A stretch of DNA of 64,000 bases from Catellatospora tritici (GCF_019083965.1 NZ_JAHRCY010000011.1:223884-287883); one strand, 5' to 3'; positions 1-8,886 are shown, counted from the first letter of the stretch. A program made the numbers and translations. The notes: generated by a model not told the origin, from the letters alone.

Positions 1-858
1 GCCGTCTCGATCGCAGTTCCCCAGGTCACATTTGCTGATGATGACCACGCCGGCGGCTGCAGCATGGATTGGAGTGTGCCGCGCGGCCCCCAGGTCGACG
101 CCGTTGTGGCCGGGGCGTGACGCGGTGCGGAAGCCGGAGTTCAGTGAAGCCTTGACTGGGACGGTCCAGCCGGACGCGGCGATCTGTCCGAACGAGGCAC
201 AGCGCAGCGCGTTACGGACTACCACCGCGCGGGCGGCGCCATCGGTCAGCTCGTTGACGATGCGTGTCGCCAACGGCTCGTGCTTCGCATAGGCGTTTGG
301 GTAGGCACTGATCTGAACTCGTTGAGCGGCGACAGTGAGAGGGAGTGTTTCCCATTCTTTGACCTTCAAAAGCTTTTGGTAAAACTTAGTGGCCGCATAG
401 ACTGGATCCATCACCTGGGCTGGCGTGCCCCATCCCTGGCTCGGCCGCTGTTGGAACAGCCCAAGTGAATCGTGGTCGTTACGGTCTCCGAGAAAGCCGT
501 GGTTGGTAAGGCTGCTTTCCTGCATGGCGGTGGCGACAGCGATGACCCAGCCCCGAGGTGGAACCTTGAGTTGCTGACCCGTTTTGATGATGATCGCCGC
601 ATTCCGAATCTTCTCTTCGCCGTAAGGGCCGATGCTCGGAAACTGTCCGGTTATGCTCACCGTCTTGGCGCTGCCGCAGTTTAGAGAGTTGGTTAGGGGT
701 GACGGTTTGGTGGCGAGGTCGCCGAATATGAAGGCGGTAACCGCCCCGCCGCAGCACAGCAACGCCAATGCGGCGGTCGAAGCAACAATCACTGCAGGTC
801 GCAGGATCCGACGGCGGCCTTCGCGTATCGGGTGAGTGACGATCGGTGGGATGCTCAT
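1..858 (-). CDS. M23-family peptidase with lysozyme-like domain, C-terminus cut by window edge
   Basis: The frame starts at ATG 858, overlapping the upstream stop as ATGA, and stays open to base 1, so at least 286 residues are present and the C-terminus is missing. A membrane segment (about residues 22-45, with ALALLCCGG) is followed by a region with AMQESSL and SLGLFQQRPSQGWG, which resembles lysozyme/transglycosylase-like domains of actinobacterial conjugation modules. The visible end carries GHNGVDLGA, the first zinc-binding H-x3-D of LytM/M23 endopeptidases. The inferred role is local opening of peptidoglycan for the secretion apparatus encoded upstream. The remaining M23 ligands lie outside the window, so activity cannot be judged. 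DNA here is visibly less G+C-rich than in the fol genes. Confidence 0.8.
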   Translation of the reverse strand, partial: MSIPPIVTHPIREGRRRILRPAVIVASTAALALLCCGGAVTAFIFGDLATKPSPLTNSLNCGSAKTVSITGQFPSIGPYGEEKIRNAAIIIKTGQQLKVPPRGWVIAVATAMQESSLTNHGFLGDRNDHDSLGLFQQRPSQGWGTPAQVMDPVYAATKFYQKLLKVKEWETLPLTVAAQRVQISAYPNAYAKHEPLATRIVNELTDGAARAVVVRNALRCASFGQIAASGWTVPVKASLNSGFRTASRPGHNGVDLGAARHTPIHAAAAGVVIISKCDLGNCDRDG

Positions 859-1373
859 GCTCGCTCCCAGTCGATGCCGTCCACCAGCCACGTGCCCGCT
901 GAGGCGATCATGCGCAGTCGAAGTGTTCCTGCGTCGATGGGGATTGAGACCTCGACGTATGTCTCCGCGAAAGCATCAACGATGGCTGGACCAGTAATGC
1001 GACTGGCGGGAACGCCCGCGGGATCGACTCCATCCAGCTCGGCCGTCAGCGCCTCCGTGCACATGGGTCGTAGTGCCTTAAGCCAGGCCGCTGCGTCGCG
1101 ATCGTGCCGGATCCAGTTCTTCGCGAAGCTAGTCGCGAGTGTGGCCGCTTCCGGCCCGCTGCTCGGTTTGAGAGGGCTGAGGCTCGCCTCGACCTTGACG
1201 ACCCCGTCATCACCTTCATCGGGATCGATCGTGCTGTGAGGCGCTGGTGGAGCACTGGTGAGGGGAGTGGTGGTGCCACCCAGCAGTTTGCCGATCGTGA
1301 CGATGAAGACGACGACTATGGCTAGCCCGAGTGCCACCACGGTGCGGGGCCGCAGAGGGATTCGGGAGAGCAT
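855..1373 (-). CDS. Membrane-anchored conjugation protein, TcpC/VirB8-like
   Basis: This 172-residue protein has one N-terminal membrane segment (about residues 13-32, VVALGLAIVVVFIVTIGKLL), an acidic Pro/Thr linker, and a soluble domain from about residue 70. Its size and topology match the NTF2-fold TcpC/VirB8-type components of Gram-positive conjugation machines. The assignment rests on topology and context, because no diagnostic motif is visible. It lies between the VirB6-like gene (2 bp gap) and the M23 peptidase gene (ATGA overlap), so it should be co-translated with both. An alternative is an unrelated anchored accessory protein. Confidence 0.6.
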   Translation of the reverse strand: MLSRIPLRPRTVVALGLAIVVVFIVTIGKLLGGTTTPLTSAPPAPHSTIDPDEGDDGVVKVEASLSPLKPSSGPEAATLATSFAKNWIRHDRDAAAWLKALRPMCTEALTAELDGVDPAGVPASRITGPAIVDAFAETYVEVSIPIDAGTLRLRMIASAGTWLVDGIDWERA

Positions 1374-1375
1374 GT

Positions 1376-3250
1376 CTACCTCGACTCGGACCGAGTCTCG
1401 GCCCGGCTGAGCCGGGTTGACTCGGTCGGGGTATCGGTCCTGGCCTCAGCCCGCGTGGTCGCCTGGTGCGGGACTCCGGCGGGTCGGTAGACCGCGTAGC
1501 TGGGCTCATTTTCGGGCACGTCCGCTGACCGCCAAGCCTCCACCCGGACAGGGTCCGTGCCGCCACGAGCCTCTGCTCGGACCGTCGACGCCGGATCCTC
1601 GGCGGCAACGGCGAGCTCAGGCCGTGCTTCTGGTACCGACGGTGCGGACCCTGCGCCCGGGGTTGACGAACGACCTGGCACACTGCGGTCGGCTGCCTGA
1701 CTGCTAGACGCCGGTGCCGAGGGCCGAGCGGTCAACAAGGACCGGCCACTGCTTCCTCCGGCAAGTTGAGTGATTCGGCTATAAGGCCGGAGCAAGATCC
1801 ATCCGACGGCTCCACACAGCAGTACCAGAGTCACTTGCAACCATCCGGCCAGGGAAGCGGTGCTCATGATCAGGTCGACCGCAAACAGATAGATCGCGGC
1901 CCCAGTGCCGAAGATTGCGATGTTGAATAGTGCGGCAAGGACGGAGTTCACCAGCCGGCGCAGGCCTGCGCTAGCGGGCCGCAGCATGCCCACGGTTCCC
2001 AGCGCCGGAGCGGCAACAACAGCCCAGCGAATGATCAAGAATCCGAGTAGAACGAGAATTGACGCGACGACATCGAACGCTGCGAAGCAGATGGCGGACA
2101 AAATGGCCACGAATCCGGCACCGATGCGCTCCATTCCCTTAGTACCCTGGAGGTACTGATAGGCCTCTGGATCTTCGGTTTTGATCTGCTCGGCGACCTT
2201 CATCCAGTCGCTCTGCCGCTGACGGATGATCCCGTCCCGCCGGCTCGGGTCGTTCTTGATGGCCTCTACGTCTTCCCAGCTCAGAGACTTAGCGCGGTAG
2301 AGGGCGGGGCCATACTTTCGGGCGGTGTCACTGTCGGCTGATCCGAGCGCGCCTCGCAGCCAGTTTCGGTAGAGCAGCGTCTCGACGGCGATGTCCCCCG
2401 CGCGGACTGCCGGTGGCCGATGGTCTTCACATGCTCCGGGCTCGGGGTTGCTGCACGTGCCGGATGTGGGCGCCGCATCGGGGCCGACCGCATCATGTAC
2501 GACGCTCAGAACCCCGACCAGCGTGGAGTCTGCCGCCTTAGCGGATTGAACTGGCCAGTTGGCGATAGCGGTCACGCCGACCATGACCAGAAGCGCCCAA
2601 CCGATCGTGGTGACTGCCATCGACATCTGCGCCTGACGGGACCGCCAGAGCAGGTACACGCCGATCACCGCGAGCGTGATGGCGCCGAATACGCTGAACA
2701 CCTGCGTGTAAAGGGATTTGGTCGCCTTTTCGATCAGCGGGTCTGCCCATCCCCAAAGTTCGCCGGGTGCCCAGGCGCGCTCACGCAGCGCGTTCGATGC
2801 GCCCACGATGCCGCTGGCGAACATGAACTCGCCGTTCGCAATCGTGTTCTCGAGCTTGTAGTCGGGATGCATCGCAGTCTGGACGCAATTGATGTCGTAT
2901 GTCGTGTAGTCGTAACCGGCGTAGCCGTACGTGCTGTACAGCAGTTGGCTCGTGCCGTCGGCGCCCATGGTCCACGTGGGTGTCGACGCGAACCACCCGG
3001 CGAGACCTGAGTCCGGCGCGGCAGGATTCGGTGCCTGAACGCACTGCAGGCGTGCAGCGCTGATGTCTTGCATCCGCGAGATGCACTCATCCAGACCTCG
3101 CTTGGTCCACTCCTCCAGCGAGCACAGCTTGTCCCCCGGAGCGGCCTTGGCTGCCGCGGCGGTATCCGCCGCAGCCTGCACCGGTGCGCCGAAGAGCGTG
3201 CCCAGCGCCAGTACGACCGCGGCAACCGCCGCCGCCCCCAGCCGCTTCAC
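1376..3250 (-). CDS. VirB6/TrbL-like polytopic membrane protein of a type IV secretion-like complex
   Basis: The 624-residue protein starts with a cleavable-looking signal (residues 1-27, ending APVQA), then an extracellular part of about 140 residues with several Cys. Membrane segments follow near residues 184-203 and 211-231, with more around 375-490 (for example the run containing ASILVLLGFLIIRW). The last ~115 residues are charged and low-complexity, rich in Arg, Glu and Ala. This layout fits the actinobacterial VirB6/TrbL-like channel component that sits beside a VirB4 ATPase. The start ATG overlaps the VirB4-like stop (ATGA). The first ~500 bp of the gene are G+C-rich, and composition drops further downstream. 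Confidence 0.65.
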   Translation of the reverse strand: MKRLGAAAVAAVVLALGTLFGAPVQAAADTAAAAKAAPGDKLCSLEEWTKRGLDECISRMQDISAARLQCVQAPNPAAPDSGLAGWFASTPTWTMGADGTSQLLYSTYGYAGYDYTTYDINCVQTAMHPDYKLENTIANGEFMFASGIVGASNALRERAWAPGELWGWADPLIEKATKSLYTQVFSVFGAITLAVIGVYLLWRSRQAQMSMAVTTIGWALLVMVGVTAIANWPVQSAKAADSTLVGVLSVVHDAVGPDAAPTSGTCSNPEPGACEDHRPPAVRAGDIAVETLLYRNWLRGALGSADSDTARKYGPALYRAKSLSWEDVEAIKNDPSRRDGIIRQRQSDWMKVAEQIKTEDPEAYQYLQGTKGMERIGAGFVAILSAICFAAFDVVASILVLLGFLIIRWAVVAAPALGTVGMLRPASAGLRRLVNSVLAALFNIAIFGTGAAIYLFAVDLIMSTASLAGWLQVTLVLLCGAVGWILLRPYSRITQLAGGSSGRSLLTARPSAPASSSQAADRSVPGRSSTPGAGSAPSVPEARPELAVAAEDPASTVRAEARGGTDPVRVEAWRSADVPENEPSYAVYRPAGVPHQATTRAEARTDTPTESTRLSRAETRSESR

Positions 3251-6200
3251 CGCCCGCCCCCCTGCGCACCCCGCGCCTCAGCCTGCCCGGTAGGCGTCGT
3301 GTCCAGCGTCTCCAGCAGCCCTGGCACGTACGACACGTCGACCCGCACCCGCTGCACCCGACTGTCCACGTCCCGCAGCACGAACTCGCGATACCCCAAC
3401 CGCCCCGCACTGTTGGCGTCCGGCGCCGACAGCGACGCCAGCACCTCCTCGTACCCGACCTCGGTCGGCACCCGCAGCAGCCGCAGGGCCTCGGAGGCGA
3501 TCTCCGGGTCCTGCGCGATACGGCCGACGAACACGGTCGAGACGAGGTTCTGCACGTCGAGCCCGAGGATGTCCTTCGGGTTCTGGGAGGCGACGAGCGC
3601 GGCGAGGTTCCACTTGCGGCTGTCGCGGGCGAGCCGGACCAGGAACGAGCGGCCGGACCGCCACCCTTCCATGAAGTGCGCCTCGTCGAGGCCGACGAGT
3701 TTGCGCTGGTGCATGTCGCCGGAGTAGCAACGGCGCACGGCGAGCCGGTGTGCGGTGTGCAGCATCGGCAACGCGAGCGCCTCCTCGGCCGACCAGTACT
3801 CGCGCTCGATCTTGAGGTCGGGCAGGCGCAGGCCGGACATGGTGATGACGGTGAGGGCCGCGTCCGTGCTGAGCAGGTCGCCGGGCGGGGTGCCGAAGAA
3901 CAGCAGCGCCAGCGGCATCTCGGCGGTGTCGAGCAGCAGGTTGGCCAGCTCGCGTCCGGTGTCGTCGATACCGGCCAGGCAGCGGACGACGTCGTCGAGG
4001 GTCGCGGTCTCCTCGGCCGGGACGGTGCGGACGGCGTGGCGCAGCAGCGTGGCGGTGGACGCCTCGCGGGCGACCTGCGGCGGCACCAGCATGGCGCAGA
4101 TGTCCTGCACGAGCATGCGGCGTTCGGCGCGGGCGTTGCTGACGGCGATCTCGTACTCGCGGTCGCCGTTGGCTCCGGGTGGGAACTCGGTGCGCTGCGG
4201 GGTCGGGATCAGGGAGTACGGCGCGAGCGTGCCCTGCTCCCCGCCGGTCAGGTTGAGCACGCGCGAGTACGGCCGCAGCTCCGGCATGTTGGCCAGCCGG
4301 GCCAGCGGGCCGCTCGGGTCGAGCAGGGTGACCTGGACGCCGCGGCGGGCGTTGAGGTAGCCCATGGCGCCGAGCAGCGTCGACTTGCCACCGCCGGGCT
4401 CGGCGACCATGACGGACAGGCCGGAGCGCTCGCGCACCTCCATCGGGAAGTGCGGGTCGAGGAAGACCGGTCGTCGGCAGGTGCCCGCGGTGCGGCCGAG
4501 CAGGTCGCCGCGGCGGTCGCCGACGGTGGAGGCGGCCTGGGGCAGCGCGGCGGCGAGCAGCCGGACCGGCATGCGGCGCAGGTAGCCGGTGTTGGCGATG
4601 GGCTCGCCGGGGATGAACTCGCGGGCGAGCTGGTCCTGCTGCTTGGGGTGCTGCAGGGCCACGCGCAGGTCGCGGCTGTACGCGGAGATGACCGAGCGAG
4701 CCCGTTCCAGGCACTCGTCGCGGGTGGCGCCGCTGATGGCGATGCGGTGCCAGCCGTGCGCGCGGGCGGAGTCGACGGGCAGGCCGGTGGTCATCTCGTC
4801 GCCCATGACCAGGGCGCGACTGGCCAGGCGCTCCAGCTCGGGCGGGGCGTCCATGCCGTGCTCGAGGTAGTCCAACTGCTGCGAGCGGATCATGCGCAGC
4901 CGGTGTTCGAGGTTGCGGAAGCTGTCCTGCGGGCCGAGGATGTCGACCCGCGACGACAGCTCCATGGGCCACGGGAGGCGCTCGTGGAAGTGCAGCCAGG
5001 GCTCGTGGCGCTCGGGGATGTCCAGCGGCTCCATCCGGCCGACGGTGAGCACGGCGACGTGCCGCTCCTCGCCGGTCATCCGGTTGACGAGCTTGACCGT
5101 GCTGCCGTACGGCGCGCGGTAGCGCTCGATCTGCTCGGTGAGGGCGAGCAGGTCGCCCTCCTCCCAGCGACCGTGCCCGACCGAGCTCATCATGCTGGGC
5201 GGGCTCATGCCGAGCGCGACGGACCGGTAGAGCAGCCATTCCAGGTCGGAGGCGGCGGCGCGCTGGCCGCGCATGCCGAACGCGGCTAGGACCTCGTCGA
5301 ACTGCTCGACCTGCTTGCCGAGTTTGCGGCGCTCGGAGTCGGCGGTGCCCTTGCCGAAGGCGCGCAGCAGCTTCTCGCTGAACGAGTCGCCCAGCGCCCG
5401 GCGGGCGAAGGTGACGCCGAGGAAGGTCTGGCCCTCGCTGTGGTTGATGTCGAGCAGGTGCCGCTGGGCGTTGACCAGGTGGTCGCCCCAGCCGGGCGCG
5501 CCGGGCACGGCGGGCAGCGGCCGGGTGGTGAGCTGGTCGAGCTGCTGCGCCCACTGGTCGGCCGGGAACGGCCGGGTGGTGCGCCGCAGGTGCAGCCGGA
5601 ATCCGGCCAGGCCCGCGTACTGCTCGCTGATGGCCGACAGCAGCGCCTCGCGCTCGGCGTCGGGGCGGAACGCCCAACGGACCTCGGGCAGCAGATACCA
5701 GGCCGTCACGGCGTGCGGAGTGAACGTGAGGTGACCCGCGATCTCGCTGATCGCGATCTCCTGGGCGGCGTCGCGGTCGCGTTTCTGCTTCGGCGGCGTC
5801 GCGGGCTTGACCGGCTTGGTGGCGGCGCGGCTGGGCGTACGCGGCGCCGCCGGGGCGGCGTGCCGACCGGGCTGCTGCGGAGCGCCCGGCGACAGCGGGC
5901 GGCTGCTCAGCGGCACGGTGCTGACCGGCACCGAACTCACCGGCACCGAGCTGACCGGGCGCTGGCGCAGGTCCGGCGGCGGGCGCATCGGGATACCGCT
6001 GACGGGCACGCCGCTGACCGGCGCGGTCTGCGGCGTACCGGCGGGGCGGGGTGGTCCGGCGGGGCCGCCGATGCGCTGCCCGGCCGGGCCGGAGGCGGCG
6101 GGACGGCCGACGACCGGGCCGCTGGGCGGCTCGGCGCCGGGAGCGCGACCCGGTGCGGTGGGCTGGCCCTGCGGACGGCCCGGAGTGGCCGTGCGACCGG

Positions 6201-6765
6201 GGGCCGCGGCGCCCGACTGGGCGGTGCGGTTCGGGTCGGGCGGCAGCGGGACGAAGTTCGGGGCCGGATTCGGCGGTGGCGGCGGCACGGGCGGCTGCGC
6301 GGCGCGGGTCGGCGCGGTGCGGGGCACGGCGCCGCCGCGGTTCACCGAGCCGGGCTCGGCGGCCTCGGCGTCGAACAGCTCCAGGAACGGCGACTCGATG
6401 TCCGGGCCGATCGGCGGGGGTGGCGGCGGAGGCGGTGGTGGCTCGGCGTCGCGACGGGCGCTGGCGAGCCGTTCGCGCTGGGCCTGGGTGGCGCGGTCGG
6501 CGGCGGCGCGCAGCTCGGCGGCGCGGCGGTCGGCCGCGCTCTGCAGGTCGCTGCGCAGGTCGTTGCGTCCGCCTTCGGGGCGGTTGCCGTCGGCGCGGGC
6601 CTCGGGACGGCCGTCGCCGGTGGCGGTCTGCTCGGGTGCGGCCGGTTCGCGACGCCGGGGCGGCTGGAAGACGGCGACGGGGCCCTGCGCGGCAGAGCCT
6701 TCGACGGAGGGGACGACGTCGGAGACGGTGTCGTCCAGGTCGTACTCGGTATCGTGGCTGGTCAT
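3247..6765 (-). CDS. VirB4-like ATPase (SCO6880 type) with long proline-rich N-terminus
   Basis: This 1172-residue protein has a disordered N-terminal ~335 residues rich in Pro, Ala and Arg, including a Pro tract near 112-121 and repeats of VPVS/VPLS type around 255-300. The remainder is a conjugation ATPase. Walker A EPGGGKST lies near residue 790 and the Walker B-like GLDEAHFMEGW near residue 1025, followed by a region with ASQNPKDIL typical of VirB4/TraC ATPases. It would energise pilus or channel assembly at the membrane. It is coupled by ATGA overlaps to the PrgI-like gene upstream and the VirB6-like gene downstream. The Pro-rich extension is unusual for VirB4 and may bind partners or be a coding-repeat expansion. 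Confidence 0.88.
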   Translation of the reverse strand: MTSHDTEYDLDDTVSDVVPSVEGSAAQGPVAVFQPPRRREPAAPEQTATGDGRPEARADGNRPEGGRNDLRSDLQSAADRRAAELRAAADRATQAQRERLASARRDAEPPPPPPPPPPIGPDIESPFLELFDAEAAEPGSVNRGGAVPRTAPTRAAQPPVPPPPPNPAPNFVPLPPDPNRTAQSGAAAPGRTATPGRPQGQPTAPGRAPGAEPPSGPVVGRPAASGPAGQRIGGPAGPPRPAGTPQTAPVSGVPVSGIPMRPPPDLRQRPVSSVPVSSVPVSTVPLSSRPLSPGAPQQPGRHAAPAAPRTPSRAATKPVKPATPPKQKRDRDAAQEIAISEIAGHLTFTPHAVTAWYLLPEVRWAFRPDAEREALLSAISEQYAGLAGFRLHLRRTTRPFPADQWAQQLDQLTTRPLPAVPGAPGWGDHLVNAQRHLLDINHSEGQTFLGVTFARRALGDSFSEKLLRAFGKGTADSERRKLGKQVEQFDEVLAAFGMRGQRAAASDLEWLLYRSVALGMSPPSMMSSVGHGRWEEGDLLALTEQIERYRAPYGSTVKLVNRMTGEERHVAVLTVGRMEPLDIPERHEPWLHFHERLPWPMELSSRVDILGPQDSFRNLEHRLRMIRSQQLDYLEHGMDAPPELERLASRALVMGDEMTTGLPVDSARAHGWHRIAISGATRDECLERARSVISAYSRDLRVALQHPKQQDQLAREFIPGEPIANTGYLRRMPVRLLAAALPQAASTVGDRRGDLLGRTAGTCRRPVFLDPHFPMEVRERSGLSVMVAEPGGGKSTLLGAMGYLNARRGVQVTLLDPSGPLARLANMPELRPYSRVLNLTGGEQGTLAPYSLIPTPQRTEFPPGANGDREYEIAVSNARAERRMLVQDICAMLVPPQVAREASTATLLRHAVRTVPAEETATLDDVVRCLAGIDDTGRELANLLLDTAEMPLALLFFGTPPGDLLSTDAALTVITMSGLRLPDLKIEREYWSAEEALALPMLHTAHRLAVRRCYSGDMHQRKLVGLDEAHFMEGWRSGRSFLVRLARDSRKWNLAALVASQNPKDILGLDVQNLVSTVFVGRIAQDPEIASEALRLLRVPTEVGYEEVLASLSAPDANSAGRLGYREFVLRDVDSRVQRVRVDVSYVPGLLETLDTTPTGQAEARGAQGGGR

Positions 6766-7124
6766 GTGATCGCCCGCCGCACGACGACCCGCCGCGCGAC
6801 CAGGCGCGGGTCATGGTGTTCGGCGCCGGCCTCGCGGGTACGGCGCCAGTCGGTGAGCGCGGTCCGGATCACCATGCGGGCGGGCCGGTCCGGGTCGACG
6901 TGACGGAAGACGTACGACGTGCTGACGATCGCCAGCGCTATCTCCCAGGCCGGGAAGACCTCGATCTGCTGGCTGAACAGCCAGTGGATGCCCATGTAAA
7001 GCGGCACGAGCAGCACGAACAGGCCGTACTGCGCGTACGGCAGCTGCACCGGGAGGGTGTAGCCGGGCGGTCCGAGATAGACCAGGCGAGCCCGGTAGAT
7101 GTCGTCGTCCGTACGCAACCGCAT
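6762..7124 (-). CDS. PrgI/VirB3-like small membrane protein
   Basis: The 120-residue protein reads from ATG 7124. The N-terminus MRLRTDDDIYRARLVYLGPP leads into two membrane segments (about residues 33-50 and 57-74), then a basic cytoplasmic tail. This fits the PrgI-family proteins found directly upstream of SCO6880-type ATPases in actinobacteria, which play the VirB3 role of tethering the ATPase to the membrane. The gene overlaps the ATPase start by ATGA and is 8 bp from the pilin-like gene, so it belongs to the same operon. A longer frame extends upstream into the pilin-like gene, but it has no plausible start there. Confidence 0.78.
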   Translation of the reverse strand: MRLRTDDDIYRARLVYLGPPGYTLPVQLPYAQYGLFVLLVPLYMGIHWLFSQQIEVFPAWEIALAIVSTSYVFRHVDPDRPARMVIRTALTDWRRTREAGAEHHDPRLVARRVVVRRAIT

Positions 7125-7132
7125 GGTTCCGC

Positions 7133-7453
7133 CTACTCGAACATGATCTTGACGAGGTTTTCCCCGACCAGCAGCAACGCACCGGCGCCGACGATGAATG
7201 CGATGCCGATGATGGCGATCGCGGAACTGGTGAGAACCTTCGAGACCTCGCCCTTGCTGGCGCGCCCGATGAAGATCACGCCCAGGATGGCGAGCAGGAT
7301 CGGGGAGATCTTGGTCGCGAAGAAGGTCAGGATGTTCTGAGTCGCGATCTCGCCCTTGGGGTCGCCTGGGGCGGCCAGGACGGTGTCGGCGAGCGGGCTC
7401 AGCGTCGATGCGACGTGCGTCCACGCCGCCTGGGCGAGCTCCATGGCGATCAT
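7133..7453 (-). CDS. TrbC/VirB2-like pilin or small two-helix membrane protein
   Basis: This 106-residue protein has two hydrophobic helices (about residues 46-63 and 76-99) separated by the short basic loop GRASKGEVSK. That is the layout of TrbC/VirB2-family pilins and of the small membrane protein that precedes PrgI in these operons. A strong ribosome-binding site (GGGGAGGT) lies about 6 nt before ATG 7453. ATG 7441 is an alternative. It is the first gene of the minus-strand operon, so the promoter should lie in 7454-7684. Pilin function is inferred from topology and position. Confidence 0.68.
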   Translation of the reverse strand: MIAMELAQAAWTHVASTLSPLADTVLAAPGDPKGEIATQNILTFFATKISPILLAILGVIFIGRASKGEVSKVLTSSAIAIIGIAFIVGAGALLLVGENLVKIMFE

Positions 7454-7500
7454 TCGTTACCTCCCCGCCGCGACCCGGCGCTGCATATTGCTTAAGCCTT

Positions 7501-7521
7501 ACCGATGGGGGTGCTCATCGG
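7501..7521. other. Small inverted repeat upstream of the secretion operon
   Basis: Arms ACCGATG and CATCGGT flank an 8-nt loop just upstream of the pilin-like gene, between it and the 3' end of folB. It has no U-tract. It could be a weak terminator for folB or an operator for the secretion operon. Nothing else of note is seen in 7454-7684. Confidence 0.3.
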
Positions 7522-7684
7522 TGGGATGCGCCGAGTAACACCCTGCTTCGTGTCGAGTAACTGGTAGTGAGCGCCGGGGATGTTTCGATGTCCTGGACCG
7601 GTGTCCGATCCATAGCAGAGAGTACGGTGCCCCCTGCGGCCCGACAAGCCGCGCAGCATGCGGGCGGTGTCGGATGTCCGCGCG

Positions 7685-8041
7685 TCACCTGCGCCCGGTC
7701 ACCGTCACGCTCACATCGGCGAAGGACAGGGGGATCGGTGCCTGTGGCTTGTGGACGGTCACCGTGGTCCGCGCCACCCGGTCGTCCTCCATGCAGGCGG
7801 CGACCAGTCGCTCGGCCAGCGTCTCCAACAGGTTCACCGGCGGCCCCGCCACGATCACGGCCAGACGTGAGGCCAGCTCGCCGTAGTGCACCGTGTCGGA
7901 CACGTCGTCGCTGGCGGCGGCCGGGGCCAGGTCCAGCTCCAGCTCCACGTCCACGACGAAGTCCTGGCCGTCGCGGCGCTCGAAGTCGAAGACGCCGTGG
8001 TGGCCGCGTACGCGCAGGCCGGTCAGCCGGATCAGACCCAT
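7685..8041 (-). CDS. folB: Dihydroneopterin aldolase
   Basis: The 118-residue protein matches FolB, which converts 7,8-dihydroneopterin to 6-hydroxymethyl-dihydropterin and glycolaldehyde in folate synthesis. Visible family features are the start MGLIRLTGLRVRGHHGVFDF, the VHYGEL segment (Tyr53) and the late TVTVHKPQAPIP with the catalytic-type Lys98. ATG 8041 is chosen because it gives the normal family N-terminus and lies 2 bp after the folP stop (8044). An ATG farther upstream would overlap folP. Confidence 0.93.
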   Translation of the reverse strand: MGLIRLTGLRVRGHHGVFDFERRDGQDFVVDVELELDLAPAAASDDVSDTVHYGELASRLAVIVAGPPVNLLETLAERLVAACMEDDRVARTTVTVHKPQAPIPLSFADVSVTVTGRR

Positions 8042-8043
8042 GG

Positions 8044-8874
8044 TCACCAGCGTAGGCGGGGACTGCCCGTGGCACGCCACACCGCGATCGCGTCGGCGGT
8101 GCCGAGTACGTCGTGCACGCGTACCCCCCAGGCGCCCGCCGCCACCGCGAGCAGGCTCGTCGCGGTGGTGGCCGCGTCGCGCTCGGGCGCGGGCCGACCG
8201 TCGAGCAGCAGCCCCAGGTACGACTTGCGGCTGGCCGCGAAGAGCACCGGGAAGCCCAGCCCCACCAGCTCGTCCAGCCGCCGCGACAGCGCCCAGTTGT
8301 GCTCGGCGGTCTTGGCGAAGCCCAGCCCGGGGTCGAGGATCAACTGGTCGGGTCGGACCCCGGCGGCCAGCGCCTCGTCGACGCGTTCGGACAGCTCGGC
8401 CCGCACCTGGCCGACGACGTCGTGATAGGTCGCCAGCTCCTGCATCCGGTCGGAGTGTCCGCGCCAGTGCATGATCACGTATGGGCAGCCGGCCTCGGCC
8501 ACCACGCGGCGGATGTCCGGGTCGGCCAGCCCGCCCGAGACGTCGTTGACCAGCACCGCCCCGGCCTTCAGTGCGGCGGCGGCGACGGCGGCGCGGGTGG
8601 TGTCCACACTGGTCGCCACACCCGCCTCGGCCAGCGCCCGGATCACCGGGACGACCCGGGCGGTCTCGGTCTCGGCGTCCACGCGCAGCGCGCCCGGCCG
8701 GGTCGACTCGCCGCCCACGTCCACCAGGTGCGCCCCCTGCTCACGCAGCTCGACCCCGTGGCGCACGGCGCTGTCGAGGTCGGTGTAGAGGCCGCCGTCG
8801 GAGAAGGAGTCCGGCGTCACGTTGAGAACGCCCATCACCACCGGCGGCGTCGCGCGCATCAGGTCGAGCACCAC
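8044..8874 (-). CDS. folP: Dihydropteroate synthase
   Basis: The 276-residue protein carries the standard DHPS motifs in order: GVLNVTPDSFSDGG, DVGGESTRPGA, VNDVSGG, VIMHWRG, DPGLGFAKT and ASRKSYLG. It condenses 6-hydroxymethyl-dihydropterin pyrophosphate with p-aminobenzoate. The start is taken as GTG 8874; ATG 8859 is an alternative. GTG 8874 has no ribosome-binding site. Instead a TANNNT-type -10 (TATTCT on the minus strand, 8886-8881) ends six bases upstream, which would give a leaderless mRNA. folB follows after 2 bp. The gene diverges from folK, whereas I expect actinobacterial folP, folB and folK to run co-directionally. Confidence 0.93.
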   Translation of the reverse strand: MVLDLMRATPPVVMGVLNVTPDSFSDGGLYTDLDSAVRHGVELREQGAHLVDVGGESTRPGALRVDAETETARVVPVIRALAEAGVATSVDTTRAAVAAAALKAGAVLVNDVSGGLADPDIRRVVAEAGCPYVIMHWRGHSDRMQELATYHDVVGQVRAELSERVDEALAAGVRPDQLILDPGLGFAKTAEHNWALSRRLDELVGLGFPVLFAASRKSYLGLLLDGRPAPERDAATTATSLLAVAAGAWGVRVHDVLGTADAIAVWRATGSPRLRW

Positions 8875-8880
8875 GCTGCG

Positions 8881-8886
8881 AGAATA
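8881..8886 (-). promoter_or_regulatory. Candidate -10 of a leaderless folP promoter
   Basis: Read on the minus strand this is TATTCT, fitting the actinobacterial TANNNT -10, with exactly 6 nt before GTG 8874. Only 18 bp separate the folP and folK starts, so the folK promoter must overlap this site or folP coding DNA. Confidence 0.45.

Noticed and set aside
3184..5289. A 700-codon plus-strand frame opposite the VirB4-like gene
   Set aside because: Composition-driven shadow; the minus-strand frame has Walker motifs and coupled neighbours.
7454..7684. An attachment site marking the end of an integrated element next to folB
   Set aside because: No tRNA 3' end, integrase or matching direct repeat is visible within the window.
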